Below, one piece after another: positions 8,183 to 17,253 of a stretch of DNA of 64,000 nt. This stretch comes from Klebsiella spallanzanii (GTDB taxonomy: Bacteria; Pseudomonadota; Gammaproteobacteria; Enterobacterales; Enterobacteriaceae). The notes under the pieces were generated by a model. The model was not told the DNA's origin. It saw nothing but the letters and a program-made list of their open reading frames with translations, and ran no database searches. Each line of letters opens with the position of its first letter. Within the stretch, counting starts at the first letter, position 1. Where the stretch lies: NCBI RefSeq assembly GCF_902158555.1, contig NZ_CABGGS010000044.1:124001-188000 (forward strand), read 5' to 3'. Made by a program: the position numbers and the translations under genes.

Positions 8183-9121
8183 ATGAGAAATAGATTGAGG
8201 GGAAAGGATTATCTGGCGTTCAAGGATATGGACCGCGAGGAAATTGAATTTGTTGTGGACTTGTCGCTGGAGTTTAAGCGTAAATGGGTGGCACGCGAAC
8301 CACATGAATATTTAAAAGGACAGGTGTGGGCTGCATTATTTGAAAAGAACTCCACCCGAACCCGCAATGCTTTTCAACGGGCGGCGGCAGACCTGGGAAT
8401 TACCTCAATCTATCTGCGTCCGGATGAATTACAAAGTGGCCGCGGTGAACCACTGAAAGATACCGCCCGCATGTTTGACCGTTATTATGATGGTCTGTTT
8501 ATTCGCACATTTGGCCATGAAATTGTTGAAGAATACGCTCAATGGATGGATACCCCGGTTATCAATGGCCTGACGACGCTGGCCCATCCGACGCAGGGTA
8601 TTGCTGACCTGATGACTATCAAAGAGAAAAAGCGTGATTACCCCGGGCTGAAACTTTGCTATGCAGGTAACCTCTATAATGTTTGTTACACCACAATGAT
8701 AGCCTGCGCTACGCTGGGAATTGATATGTCTATCGCCTGTCCGGACAGTCTGCACCCGGATGCGAATATCCTCGAAGAAACCCGAAAACGCGCGGCGGTA
8801 AGTGGAGCCAACATTGTTTTTACTGATGACTTTGACGCTGCATTGAAGGATGCCGATATTGTTTATGGCATGTCACATTACAGTATGGGGCAGGCACCGG
8901 ATGAAATCGAAGCTTTGAAGAGAGCATTCCAGCCGTATCAGGTCACCACGGAGGCAATGAAGAAAGCCAAGTCAGATGCCATTTTTATGCACTGTCTGCC
9001 TGCATATCGCGGTATTGATGTCACTGATGAAGTTATGGAGTGCGAACAATCTGTCGTGTGGGATCAGGGGGAGAACCGGATGCATTCCATTAAAGGGATC
9101 CTCGCAGCTGTTGCGTTGTAG
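8183..9121 (+). CDS. Ornithine-carbamoyltransferase-like transcarbamylase, diverged specificity
   Basis: 312 residues. The carbamoyl-phosphate site is intact: S57-TRTR, the RTFGHE loop, H135-PTQ and H270-CLP. The amino-acid side differs from anabolic/catabolic OTC: DIVYGMSHYSMGQ in place of DVWVSMGE (S234-M235-G236 kept), HCLPAYRG in place of HCLPAFH, and YAGNLYNVCY in place of YAGDARNN. It is not YgeW, whose sequence differs more. In this operon it probably runs in the catabolic direction, phosphorolysing a carbamoylated product of the downstream guanidino hydrolase to give carbamoyl phosphate for the carbamate kinase. AGGTG precedes the ATG. Substrate is unknown; ornithine/citrulline remains possible. 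Confidence 0.85.
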   Translation: MRNRLRGKDYLAFKDMDREEIEFVVDLSLEFKRKWVAREPHEYLKGQVWAALFEKNSTRTRNAFQRAAADLGITSIYLRPDELQSGRGEPLKDTARMFDRYYDGLFIRTFGHEIVEEYAQWMDTPVINGLTTLAHPTQGIADLMTIKEKKRDYPGLKLCYAGNLYNVCYTTMIACATLGIDMSIACPDSLHPDANILEETRKRAAVSGANIVFTDDFDAALKDADIVYGMSHYSMGQAPDEIEALKRAFQPYQVTTEAMKKAKSDAIFMHCLPAYRGIDVTDEVMECEQSVVWDQGENRMHSIKGILAAVAL

Positions 9122-9282
9122 TAATACTGTTTTGTCGTTCGGGGGATATTTATGTTCTTAGCTATCTGAATGATTTCCGTGTATTACTTTTTTATAAACG
9201 ACGTCAACGGTAACCTTACAGCCAGCAATTATGTATATGGCAGCAAGCGAAATTGCTGGCCCGAATAATAAGGAATCATTGT

Positions 9283-10791
9283 ATGTCTGCAATAGACGAA
9301 ACTGAGAAAAAATTAAAATCGCCCAATGCCTATGTCATCATTTTTTTTATTATTGCCATCGTTGCGGTATTAACCTGGGTTATTCCCGGTGGGCAATATC
9401 AGTTAGATGCTAAAGGGCGTGCTATCGCCGGTACTTATACACAATCGATCGCTAACCCTCAAGGGCTATGGAATATCTTTATGGCTCCGATCATTGGCAT
9501 GATAGGTAATCAGTCGGTGGCTGGGGCAATTGCTATTTCACTGAATATCATGTTGTTCGGTAGTTTTCTGGAAATGATGGATGAAGCCGGGGCCATCAAA
9601 ATCGCGCTTAAACGGATTGCAATTAAGAATCAGAAAAATTACCACGTTTTGATTTCGTTATTAGTACTGGTGATGGGGATATTTGGCACCGTTCAGGGGG
9701 CATATGAAGAAGGTTTTGTGTACTTAATGATGTTTTTGCCTATCGTACTGGCCTTAGGACTGGATACGATGGTTGCTGTGATGATAGTTGTCCTGGGAAC
9801 CCAGGCGGGTTGTCTGGCTTCGATTGTCAACCCGTTTGCTGTAGGTATCGCCTCCAGTATCGCAGGTATTAGCCCTGGTAACGGCATTATCATGCGAATT
9901 CTAATGTTCATTATTTTTGTCGGCCTGGTTTCAATATATATCTGCCGCTATGCGGACAAAATTAAAAAAGAACCGCATAGATCCCCTCAGCATTTTCGTC
10001 GGGAACAGGATTTGCAGGAGTTCCCGCTGGCAGAGAATACCGAAACGTTGTTGACAAAGGCGCAAAAAAAGGTTCTGACGGTATTTTGCGCAACCTTCAG
10101 TATTATGATTATCTCTCTGATTCCATGGTCCTCATTAAACCCGAACTGGACATTCTTCGAAACCTTCACGGCGTGGCTGGTGAGTGTCCCCTGGCTAGGA
10201 ACAATTCTTGGCAAAGATATGGTTCCTCTTGGTCGATGGTTTTTTAATGAAATTAATGCCATGTTAATCATATCTACAATTATCTCCGGGTATATCATGG
10301 GGATGAATATCGATAAAATTATTAATGTAATAATTAAAGGTGCCGCCACTTTAGTATCTACTGCTTTTATTGTGCCGTTGGCACGTGGTATCCAGGTTAT
10401 TATGAATGATGGTTCGATTACGCCTACGATTTTACACTTTGGCGAAGTCACACTCAGCAGTCTTAACCCAGTGGTATTTGTGGTGGTGTGCCTGCTTTTC
10501 TATCTGGTTATAGCCTCATTTATTCCCAGTTCCACCGGATTAGCTGCCGCCACGATGCCGATTATGGTGCCTCTTGCCGTGTTTGCGGGTGTAAAAGAAG
10601 AAATTATGGTGGATATATATATCATCGCGCTGGGATTAGTAAAAATGATTATGCCGACGTCGATTGTGGTTATGACCTGTACTCAGGCTGCGCATATTGG
10701 CTACGGGCAATGGGTTAAAAGTAACTGGAAATTTATGATATTGCTGTTTCTGGTCTCCTGTGCATTTTTGATAGGTGGAGTCACATTCTAA
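9283..10791 (+). CDS. YfcC-family amino-acid antiporter/transporter
   Basis: 502 residues from the ATG at 9283 with AAGGA nine bases upstream. About 12 hydrophobic segments; the N-terminal KSPNAYVIIFFIIAIVAVLTW and PGGQY, and the later PSSTGLAAATMPIMVPLA block are typical of YfcC, a basic-amino-acid antiporter-like family in the ion transporter superfamily. Members next to arginine deiminase genes are thought to exchange arginine for ornithine. Here it likely exchanges the operon's guanidino substrate for its end product. Gap to the carbamoyltransferase gene is 161 bp, and to the hydrolase 24 bp. Confidence 0.85.
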   Translation: MSAIDETEKKLKSPNAYVIIFFIIAIVAVLTWVIPGGQYQLDAKGRAIAGTYTQSIANPQGLWNIFMAPIIGMIGNQSVAGAIAISLNIMLFGSFLEMMDEAGAIKIALKRIAIKNQKNYHVLISLLVLVMGIFGTVQGAYEEGFVYLMMFLPIVLALGLDTMVAVMIVVLGTQAGCLASIVNPFAVGIASSIAGISPGNGIIMRILMFIIFVGLVSIYICRYADKIKKEPHRSPQHFRREQDLQEFPLAENTETLLTKAQKKVLTVFCATFSIMIISLIPWSSLNPNWTFFETFTAWLVSVPWLGTILGKDMVPLGRWFFNEINAMLIISTIISGYIMGMNIDKIINVIIKGAATLVSTAFIVPLARGIQVIMNDGSITPTILHFGEVTLSSLNPVVFVVVCLLFYLVIASFIPSSTGLAAATMPIMVPLAVFAGVKEEIMVDIYIIALGLVKMIMPTSIVVMTCTQAAHIGYGQWVKSNWKFMILLFLVSCAFLIGGVTF

Positions 10792-10815
10792 TTATTTAAA
10801 AATGGAGTCAACACT

Positions 10816-11670
10816 ATGTCTCAAGTATTCGTGTCTAATGCCACTAATAGATTAAAAAAAGTGCTGGTTTGCTCTCCGCAATATTATGTTTTTAATGCGA
10901 TCAATGAAATTACTAAAACCTGGATGGAAAAAGGTGAAACCGAGCAAAATGATCTGATGGTCAGAGAGTGGCTCGAACTGGTTAGCGCTTATCGCGAAAA
11001 CGGTGTTGAAGTGGTTGAAATGACCCCGGATAAAAGCATGCAAGTACAGACCTTTGCCCGCGATTTTGGTGCTTGCATCAAAGAAGGCGCGATTATTGGT
11101 CGTTTTCGCCATCCTGCCCGTCAGCCGGAAACGGCGGCATATGAAGCCAGACTGAAAGAACTGGGGGTTCCGGTCGTTGCCCGTTGCAATGCTGGCTGCT
11201 TTGAGGGAGGCGACTTCTGGATGATCGACGAACATACATTAGCCTTTGGGCTGGTAGATCGCACCGATAACGCCGGAGTTGCCAACCTGCGTGAGCAGTT
11301 GGAGAAGTTTGGCTATACGGTTGTCGGCGTCCCCTGTCCACCTGCTAATCTGCATCTGGACATGGTATTTAACATCGTAGCTGAAAAGGTGTGTCTGGCT
11401 GCCGTTCATGAACTTCCCTATAACTTCCTGCAAATGTTGCACCGCCGCAATTTCACTGTGATTCCGGTAGAGAGCGACCAGGTCTTCAGGCACGGTTGTA
11501 ACGTCCAGGCGCTGGGGCAGGGAAAAGTTATGGCGATTAAAAATAACGCTGTCGTAAATTGCAGAATGAAGGCGCTGGGGATTGATGTTATTGAGGTCGA
11601 TCTGTGTCAGATCCTGAAAGCGGGCGGTGGGCCACACTGTATGACTTTCCCGGTGATGAGAGAAGCTTAG
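10816..11670 (+). CDS. Guanidino-group hydrolase of the arginine deiminase/DDAH superfamily
   Basis: 284 residues, far shorter than ArcA (about 405) and close to dimethylarginine dimethylaminohydrolase. Family residues seen: FARDFG, FEGGD (E130, D133), H180 in NLHLD, and the C-terminal nucleophile C275 in GGGPHCMT. These enzymes attack a guanidinium carbon with the Cys to release ammonia or an amine and leave a ureido product. With the carbamoyltransferase and carbamate kinase it would complete an ATP-yielding pathway like arginine deiminase but with a non-canonical hydrolase. Exact substrate (arginine, methylated arginine, another guanidino acid) is not readable. GGAG precedes the start; the next gene begins 1 bp after the stop. 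Confidence 0.85.
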   Translation: MSQVFVSNATNRLKKVLVCSPQYYVFNAINEITKTWMEKGETEQNDLMVREWLELVSAYRENGVEVVEMTPDKSMQVQTFARDFGACIKEGAIIGRFRHPARQPETAAYEARLKELGVPVVARCNAGCFEGGDFWMIDEHTLAFGLVDRTDNAGVANLREQLEKFGYTVVGVPCPPANLHLDMVFNIVAEKVCLAAVHELPYNFLQMLHRRNFTVIPVESDQVFRHGCNVQALGQGKVMAIKNNAVVNCRMKALGIDVIEVDLCQILKAGGGPHCMTFPVMREA

Positions 11671-11671
11671 C

Positions 11672-12658
11672 ATGAAGATTGTAATTAGCGACTATAAAGA
11701 TTCCATGATGCCTCTGCATGATGATGAAATCACAATTCTGACTGCCGGGCTGCCTGATGTGGAAATTATCATCTACGAATATACAGATGAAAAACGTGAG
11801 GAATTTATTGATCTGCTTGCTGACGCTGAAGCGCTCCTGACAGCTTTTATTCGCCTTGATGCGCAGTTTTTTGAACGAGCGAAAAATCTGCGCGTGGTGT
11901 CTATTAATGCTACTGGTTATGACAATGTCGATCTGAACTCAGCGACCGCTCATGGGGTAGGTATATGCCCTGTGGGGGAGTATTGCACCAGAGACGTTGC
12001 CGAACACACCATAGCGTTGATGCTTGCATTGAACAAAAACCTCAAGGCCTACACCTTTGATATTGAGCAAAACAATCGCTGGCGCTATGACTTTCCATGC
12101 CGACCGGATCGCATTGAGACGCAAACTCTGGGTATCTTCGGATTGGGCAAAATTGGTAGCCAGGTGGCCCGGCTAGCGAAAGGACTAGGTATGCGGGTTA
12201 TCGCAGTTGATTCTGCAGTTTCTCATGAGCGGGCCCAATACCTTGGGGTAGAGATGGTTACGCCGGAGGTTATCTGGCAGTCGGCCGATGTGATTACTAA
12301 TCATATGAACCTGGAAAATTCCAATGTTGCTTACTTCACCATGAGAGAATTTGCGCAAATGCGACGTAGGCCCATTTTTCTAAATTTAGGGCGGGGGTTA
12401 AGCGTTGATGAAGCTGAATTAGTTGAGGCTCTGGAGAGCGGATTGGTACGTGGGGCAGGGCTGGATGTGTTGAGTGATGAAACACCACAGCTTGCCGGAC
12501 ATGCTTTAGTCCGACGGGCTAACGTTATTATTACTCCGCATTCGGCATTTTATTCAACGCAATCAATGGCCGATCTCCAGCGAATTTCATGCGACAACAT
12601 CGTTAACTTTTTAACTGGACGCCGTCAGGATGTGTTCCGGTTGGTTAATATGGTCTAA
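11672..12658 (+). CDS. D-2-hydroxyacid dehydrogenase (NAD-dependent)
   Basis: 328 residues. The Rossmann motif GLGKIG starts at G157. The catalytic set is visible: Arg in NLGRGLS, acidic residue in GLDVLSDE, and H290 in ITPHSAF. The family reduces 2-keto acids to D-2-hydroxy acids. It overlaps no neighbour but starts 1 bp after the hydrolase stop and lies 17 bp before carbamate kinase, so it is certainly co-transcribed. Such a dehydrogenase is not part of the classical arginine deiminase pathway; here it may handle the carbon skeleton left after removal of the guanidino carbon. That is inference. Confidence 0.88.
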   Translation: MKIVISDYKDSMMPLHDDEITILTAGLPDVEIIIYEYTDEKREEFIDLLADAEALLTAFIRLDAQFFERAKNLRVVSINATGYDNVDLNSATAHGVGICPVGEYCTRDVAEHTIALMLALNKNLKAYTFDIEQNNRWRYDFPCRPDRIETQTLGIFGLGKIGSQVARLAKGLGMRVIAVDSAVSHERAQYLGVEMVTPEVIWQSADVITNHMNLENSNVAYFTMREFAQMRRRPIFLNLGRGLSVDEAELVEALESGLVRGAGLDVLSDETPQLAGHALVRRANVIITPHSAFYSTQSMADLQRISCDNIVNFLTGRRQDVFRLVNMV

Positions 12659-12675
12659 GTGGTTTAGGGGATATC

Positions 12676-13626
12676 ATGTCAGATAAAGCAAAAATAGTTA
12701 TTGCGCTGGGGGGGAATGCGTTGCAGTCCAAAGATAGCGCGCCTACCGCTGAAGCCCAGTTGACGGTAATTAAACAGACGTGTGAGCGCATAGCTGAAAT
12801 CAGGCTACAGGGCTACGATGTGACGCTCGTTCATGGCAATGGTCCGCAAATAGGACGAATTATTCTTGCCAGCGAAACCGCCAGAGACGTTGTACCGCCG
12901 ATGCCATTTGATGTTTGTGGCGCTATGTCGCAGGGATATATTGGTTACCACCTGCAGCAGTCGCTCAGGTATGCTCTCAGCCAACAAGGTTGCAATACTG
13001 AAGTCGTCACGCTGGCAACACAGGTGTTAGTGGCGCGGGACGACCCTGCATTTCTCGCGCCATCCAAGCCTATTGGGCCATTCTATAGCCAGTCTGAGGC
13101 TGAGATTTTAACCCGAGAGAAAGGTTATATTATGCGTGAGGATGCCGGGCGGGGCTGGCGCAGGGTGGTGGGGTCCCCGCTACCGAAGCGAATAGTAGAA
13201 ATTGATGCGGTAAAAAAAATGGCTGATACCGCGATTGTAATAACCTGTGGTGGTGGTGGTATCCCGGTAATTGAAAATGCCGATGGTTCTCTGGAAGGCG
13301 TCGCCGCCGTTATTGATAAAGATTTTGCCGCAGAGCTGCTGGCTGAAGAGCTTGATGCTGATGTGTTACTTATTCTGACTGAGGTTGAGAAAGTTGCTGT
13401 ACATTTCAACACGCCGCAGCAACGGGATCTTTCCAGGCTAACGATAGCACGAGCTAACCGATATATAGAAGAAGGTCATTTTTCACCAGGGAGCATGTTA
13501 CCCAAAGTGCAGGCAGCGCTGAAATTTGTACGTCGATATCCAAAGCGACGAGCAATTATTACTTCACTGGACAAGGCACTACAGGCGTTAGAAGGTAAAA
13601 CTGGTACATTTTTTGAATTTTCCTGA
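12676..13626 (+). CDS. arcC: Carbamate kinase
   Basis: 316 residues, the usual length. Amino-acid-kinase fold with the N-terminal ALGGNAL, VHGNGPQIG, GYIGYHLQQ and the CGGGGIPV blocks diagnostic of carbamate kinase; SPGSMLPKV is the C-terminal signature. It makes ATP and carbamate from carbamoyl phosphate and ADP. It provides the energy-yielding step of the operon. AGGGG precedes the ATG. The symbol is by family, not by allele (other carbamate kinases such as YqeA exist). Confidence 0.93.
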   Translation: MSDKAKIVIALGGNALQSKDSAPTAEAQLTVIKQTCERIAEIRLQGYDVTLVHGNGPQIGRIILASETARDVVPPMPFDVCGAMSQGYIGYHLQQSLRYALSQQGCNTEVVTLATQVLVARDDPAFLAPSKPIGPFYSQSEAEILTREKGYIMREDAGRGWRRVVGSPLPKRIVEIDAVKKMADTAIVITCGGGGIPVIENADGSLEGVAAVIDKDFAAELLAEELDADVLLILTEVEKVAVHFNTPQQRDLSRLTIARANRYIEEGHFSPGSMLPKVQAALKFVRRYPKRRAIITSLDKALQALEGKTGTFFEFS

Positions 13627-13753
13627 AGTAATATTGAATAAGCTCAGTGCTGAAGAATAAAAATGTATTGTGCTTCACTTTTTTATTCTCAATTATAGAA
13701 CAATGAAGCAAGTAAATTTATTCTGCCGAGACCAGAGATAAAGGGAATCAGTT

Positions 13754-15196
13754 ATGCTAACAATTATTGATTATCTTTTTATTACCATTTATCTGCTAGG
13801 AATTGCGGGTGTCGGATTATTGTCGCTAAAATTTACCCGTTCTAAAGAAGATTTTCTTGTTGCGGGTAGACGACTCTCTTTGCCGATATTTTTTAGTTGT
13901 ATGGCAGCTCTTGCGTTAGGTGGTGGTTCAACGGTGGGGAGTGTGCGGCTGGGATATGAGTTTGGTTTTGGCGGCATTTGGTTGAATCTAAGTATTGGTA
14001 TTGGGCTTATTATCACTGGATTGCTGGTGTCGTCGAAACTGGCAAAGTTAAAAGCATTAAGTATTAATGAGATTGTTGAGGAAAACTATGGTTATGCGGC
14101 GAAAATATTTAGTACCATCCTGACATTAATTTATACCATCACGCTATGTGTGGTACAGGTAATTGCGATCGGTGAAATCATTAGCGGAACATTAAATACG
14201 GATTTTACGTTATCAATGGTCACCGGTGGTGGGGTTGTTATTCTCTATACGTTCATCGGTGGAATGTGGTCCGTGACGCTAACTGATGTAATACAATTTA
14301 TAATAAAAACGGTGGGGTTTATCATTCTCGCACCGATTTTCAGTATTTCAGCAGTTGGCGGGTGGGCCGCATTTGTCAGTAAATTACCGCCGTCTCACTT
14401 TTCAATCACCAGTATTGGTATCGAAGATATTGTGCTTTATCTGGTGCTATACATCCCTGGTATCATTATTGGTCAGGATATCTGGCAGCGTATTTTTACG
14501 GCAAAAAATAATCATGTTGCGAAAGCAGGGACGCTCTGTGCCGGGATTTATAGTATTCTCTATGCTTTTGCGACGGTGATTATCGGTATGTGTGTTTTTA
14601 TCCTACAGCCTTCGCTCCACGATCCGCAAAATGCGTTTGTACAGGGGGTTATAGACTTTCTTCCTCAGGGAATAAAAGGGATTGTACTTACCGCCGCGAT
14701 GGCTGCGACAATGTCTGTTGCCAGCGGTACTATTCTGGCGTCATCAACCATTCTTTATAATGATATCTACCACCGCTATCTGGATAAAGATCCGACGGAA
14801 AAGAGAGCCGTTTGGGCAACCAGACTGTTTGCCGCTGTCACCGGGATTATCGTCATGGTTTGCGCACTATGGATCCGTGATGTTCTGGTGGGGATTAAAA
14901 TTTGCTATGGCTATCTCTCAGGTTGCGTATTTATCCCGTTGCTGGCCAGCTTTATTTTCAAGCGTTTTAGCCCAATATCGGGACTTTGGTCTCTCGGAGG
15001 CAGCTTTGTGGTTGTGACCCTTCTCTTTCTCCTGTTAGGGACCTCTTCGGTTTACCCTATCCTGTATGGGATGCTATCAGGGGGGATCATCTATATCTTC
15101 ATTAATGTCTTTAGTAAACACAAGATTAAATCGCGCTTTTATCGAAATGACCAAGCTGAAGGGCCAGATAAATCTTCATCGCCAGTTGAACATTGA
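13754..15196 (+). CDS. Sodium:solute symporter (SSS family)
   Basis: 480 residues, about 13 membrane segments. N-terminal SKEDFLVAGRRLSLP and the GGGSTVGS region are the SSS hallmark; the central GQDIWQRIF block is also typical. Strong ribosome site (AAGGGA). It starts 127 bp after carbamate kinase, so it may have its own promoter or be the last gene of the operon. It would import the substrate with sodium. Its 3' end overlaps the convergent PucR gene by 71 bp. Confidence 0.9.
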   Translation: MLTIIDYLFITIYLLGIAGVGLLSLKFTRSKEDFLVAGRRLSLPIFFSCMAALALGGGSTVGSVRLGYEFGFGGIWLNLSIGIGLIITGLLVSSKLAKLKALSINEIVEENYGYAAKIFSTILTLIYTITLCVVQVIAIGEIISGTLNTDFTLSMVTGGGVVILYTFIGGMWSVTLTDVIQFIIKTVGFIILAPIFSISAVGGWAAFVSKLPPSHFSITSIGIEDIVLYLVLYIPGIIIGQDIWQRIFTAKNNHVAKAGTLCAGIYSILYAFATVIIGMCVFILQPSLHDPQNAFVQGVIDFLPQGIKGIVLTAAMAATMSVASGTILASSTILYNDIYHRYLDKDPTEKRAVWATRLFAAVTGIIVMVCALWIRDVLVGIKICYGYLSGCVFIPLLASFIFKRFSPISGLWSLGGSFVVVTLLFLLLGTSSVYPILYGMLSGGIIYIFINVFSKHKIKSRFYRNDQAEGPDKSSSPVEH

Positions 15197-16784
15197 AGAG
15201 GTCTTCTGCTCTGTTGACGTCACAGTTAAGAATTTTATTAATGGTATTTAACCTGGCGATCAGGGTATTTTTATGAATAAAGAGTTGTTTTTCGGTTTTG
15301 GTTTTTGAACAATCATTATTAATCCAGATTGTTAATGTATCAAATAGGCGGCTACGATGTTTTTCATCATAGTTAAGCAGGGGCTGGATATAGGTATCAT
15401 GCATTTCCTTTAAAAAAGAATCAGAAATATATTCTCTTTTGTCAATAAAGAAACGCAGTATTCCAAGATTCTGGTATTTATAATACGGCACAGTGCTTGT
15501 TGTTGAAGATAAAAAATGTACGGTTTGTTCCGCTTGAGTAAAGCCCATTCTGATATCTTTCAGTGCAACGGGATTACTGATGCCGATATGGACTTTTGTA
15601 TATCCGGTAGTGAGAATGAAAAGTTTACGAATATCGGACATTAAAGAATCAAAAGTTTCATTGGGCCAGGGAATAAGAATAATTTGCGAGTTGAATTTTT
15701 CAAATGTAATAATATGGTCACTGTTGTTAATTTGTTTGTTAAGAATATCATGGAATTGACTGAGTCGGTTGTTTTGTAACTCAATGGAGCTCATATCGCC
15801 AGGATTGCCATATAACAGATGTGCAATAATATACTGGCGGTGGATTTTCTTACCGGTAGGCGCCAGCATAGTTTCAATATTCTGCTGGGATAGCTCATCT
15901 TCCGAAAGTAACCTTTCCATAATTAACTGATTGAAACGCCGGGTGGCGTTGCTGATTTCACTTATTTTTGTTACATGAAGGGCGACGAATAAACCATATT
16001 GTTGGATACGGACAGTTTCATTGGCAGGTATTTCGATAATATTGTCATCCAGCAAGATAATAATATAACCATATTTTATATGATTTAAAATAACAGGATA
16101 AAAGAAAAGCTTTTTCCCTGGTATGGACAGGACTTTCTCCCGATAACAAAAAGTTTGTATTCTGGTATTGTCAAGAGTTTGCATCCATAGATCAGAGGGT
16201 TTGAGTAGATGAATATTTAGCTCTCTGGTATAGTGTTTCCAGTTAATATCGTCAGATGCGCCAATCAAATAGAGGTCACTGTCAGTAATCGCGTGACTTA
16301 GGCCGGTAATCGCACGGAAACGACAGCACATTTCTGGCAGGGAAACACCATCGATCATCGCATTCATTAGCACCGAGTGAACTTTTTGGCTCTCCTCTAT
16401 GATATGGTAAGGTTTGCGAATAATGGCATTCAATATAGGGTTCATAACCTCTTCCCAGCTATAGTTGGCCGGGACTAAAATGATCGGAAAACCAACTTCA
16501 TCGCACCAGGAAAAAACAGATGCCGGGATTTTTAACGTAAATTTTTCTTTAGTAATGATACCAGCAACATTTTTTGCACGCAGCGCATCAACCATTGCTT
16601 TAGAGAAATACTGTTCAAATAACACGCCAGAAATAACGACTTCACCACCTTTAAGCCAGTCTGCGATCTCAGGTATATCCATTATTGTGACCGTAGTCAC
16701 TTCGCGTTGAATGCCGCTAGCTCCGGCTCTGATTTGAATTCCATTTAAACCGCCAATCATGAGTACATCCTGAATAACAAACAT
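15126..16784 (-). CDS. PucR-family transcriptional regulator
   Basis: 552 residues. N-terminal PucR ligand domain (VTIMDIPEIADWLKGGEVVISG), a middle GGDEF-like/CdaR region, and a C-terminal HTH_30 domain (KTEKQLFIHKNTLIARLNTINKIL). PucR proteins activate catabolic genes for purines, ureides and other nitrogen compounds in response to the substrate. It is convergent with the symporter gene and the only regulator in this accessory segment, so it probably controls the operon starting at 8183. AGAGG lies upstream of the ATG. Base composition is AT-richer than the flanking backbone genes. Confidence 0.88.
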   Translation of the reverse strand: MFVIQDVLMIGGLNGIQIRAGASGIQREVTTVTIMDIPEIADWLKGGEVVISGVLFEQYFSKAMVDALRAKNVAGIITKEKFTLKIPASVFSWCDEVGFPIILVPANYSWEEVMNPILNAIIRKPYHIIEESQKVHSVLMNAMIDGVSLPEMCCRFRAITGLSHAITDSDLYLIGASDDINWKHYTRELNIHLLKPSDLWMQTLDNTRIQTFCYREKVLSIPGKKLFFYPVILNHIKYGYIIILLDDNIIEIPANETVRIQQYGLFVALHVTKISEISNATRRFNQLIMERLLSEDELSQQNIETMLAPTGKKIHRQYIIAHLLYGNPGDMSSIELQNNRLSQFHDILNKQINNSDHIITFEKFNSQIILIPWPNETFDSLMSDIRKLFILTTGYTKVHIGISNPVALKDIRMGFTQAEQTVHFLSSTTSTVPYYKYQNLGILRFFIDKREYISDSFLKEMHDTYIQPLLNYDEKHRSRLFDTLTIWINNDCSKTKTEKQLFIHKNTLIARLNTINKILNCDVNRAEDLFNVQLAMKIYLALQLGHFDKSAI

Positions 16785-17253
16785 AATGAACCTCTTTAGA
16801 ATTGATCGGTGCCCTGGAACGAATTTTCTCAGAAGTGAAACATTGCAGTAGAATGTTTTTAATACAACTTGAGCGTATTATAAGGAGTTGGAAAAGATTT
16901 TTTGTGGGATATGTTGTCTATTGGTCATTACAGCAGTTTGTCACGTGATTTTGTTATCCGTGAGCAATAGGTTAGTTAATAGCTTGTCGGTGATTATACC
17001 CGTCATACTTCAAGTTGCATGTGCGTTGGCTGCGAGATACTCGGCCTATCCCTGAGGGGCCAGCGCAAGCGCTGTTCAAAACGGTTAGTTGTTTTGCCCT
17101 GCAACTTGAATTATTTAGGGTATATACAAAATGGACTCAGGCGCAGGAGAAGATGAATGGAATTTGACAAGTTCGGGTACCTTTTATAAATCAGAACGCC
17201 TGAAGGTACCCGGTATTTTGTCTGCTTGCGCGTTACAATCATGAGGGTAAGAA
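16785..17253. other. Intergenic segment with a MITE-like repeat
   Basis: 469 bp between the pucR-like start and the amn stop. It holds the promoter region of the regulator, the 130-bp repeat at 16995-17124, and a 9-bp inverted repeat (GGGTACCTT at about 17176) with a 19-nt loop close to the end of amn, possibly an inefficient terminator since no T-run follows. No ORF is supported. Confidence 0.6.
16995..17124. repeat. 130-bp enterobacterial inverted-repeat element (MITE-like)
   Basis: Imperfect terminal inverted repeats: TATACCC...TTCAAGTTGCA at one end and TGCAACTTGAA...GGGTATA at the other, with a hairpin-forming interior. This matches the intergenic palindromic elements common in Enterobacterales (beginning ATACCCGTCATACTTCAAG). 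No coding capacity. It marks the right edge of the accessory segment. Confidence 0.75.

Noticed and set aside
13627..13753. AT-only inverted repeat before the symporter as a terminator
   Set aside because: The stem is A/T only and weak; not convincing as a terminator or operator.
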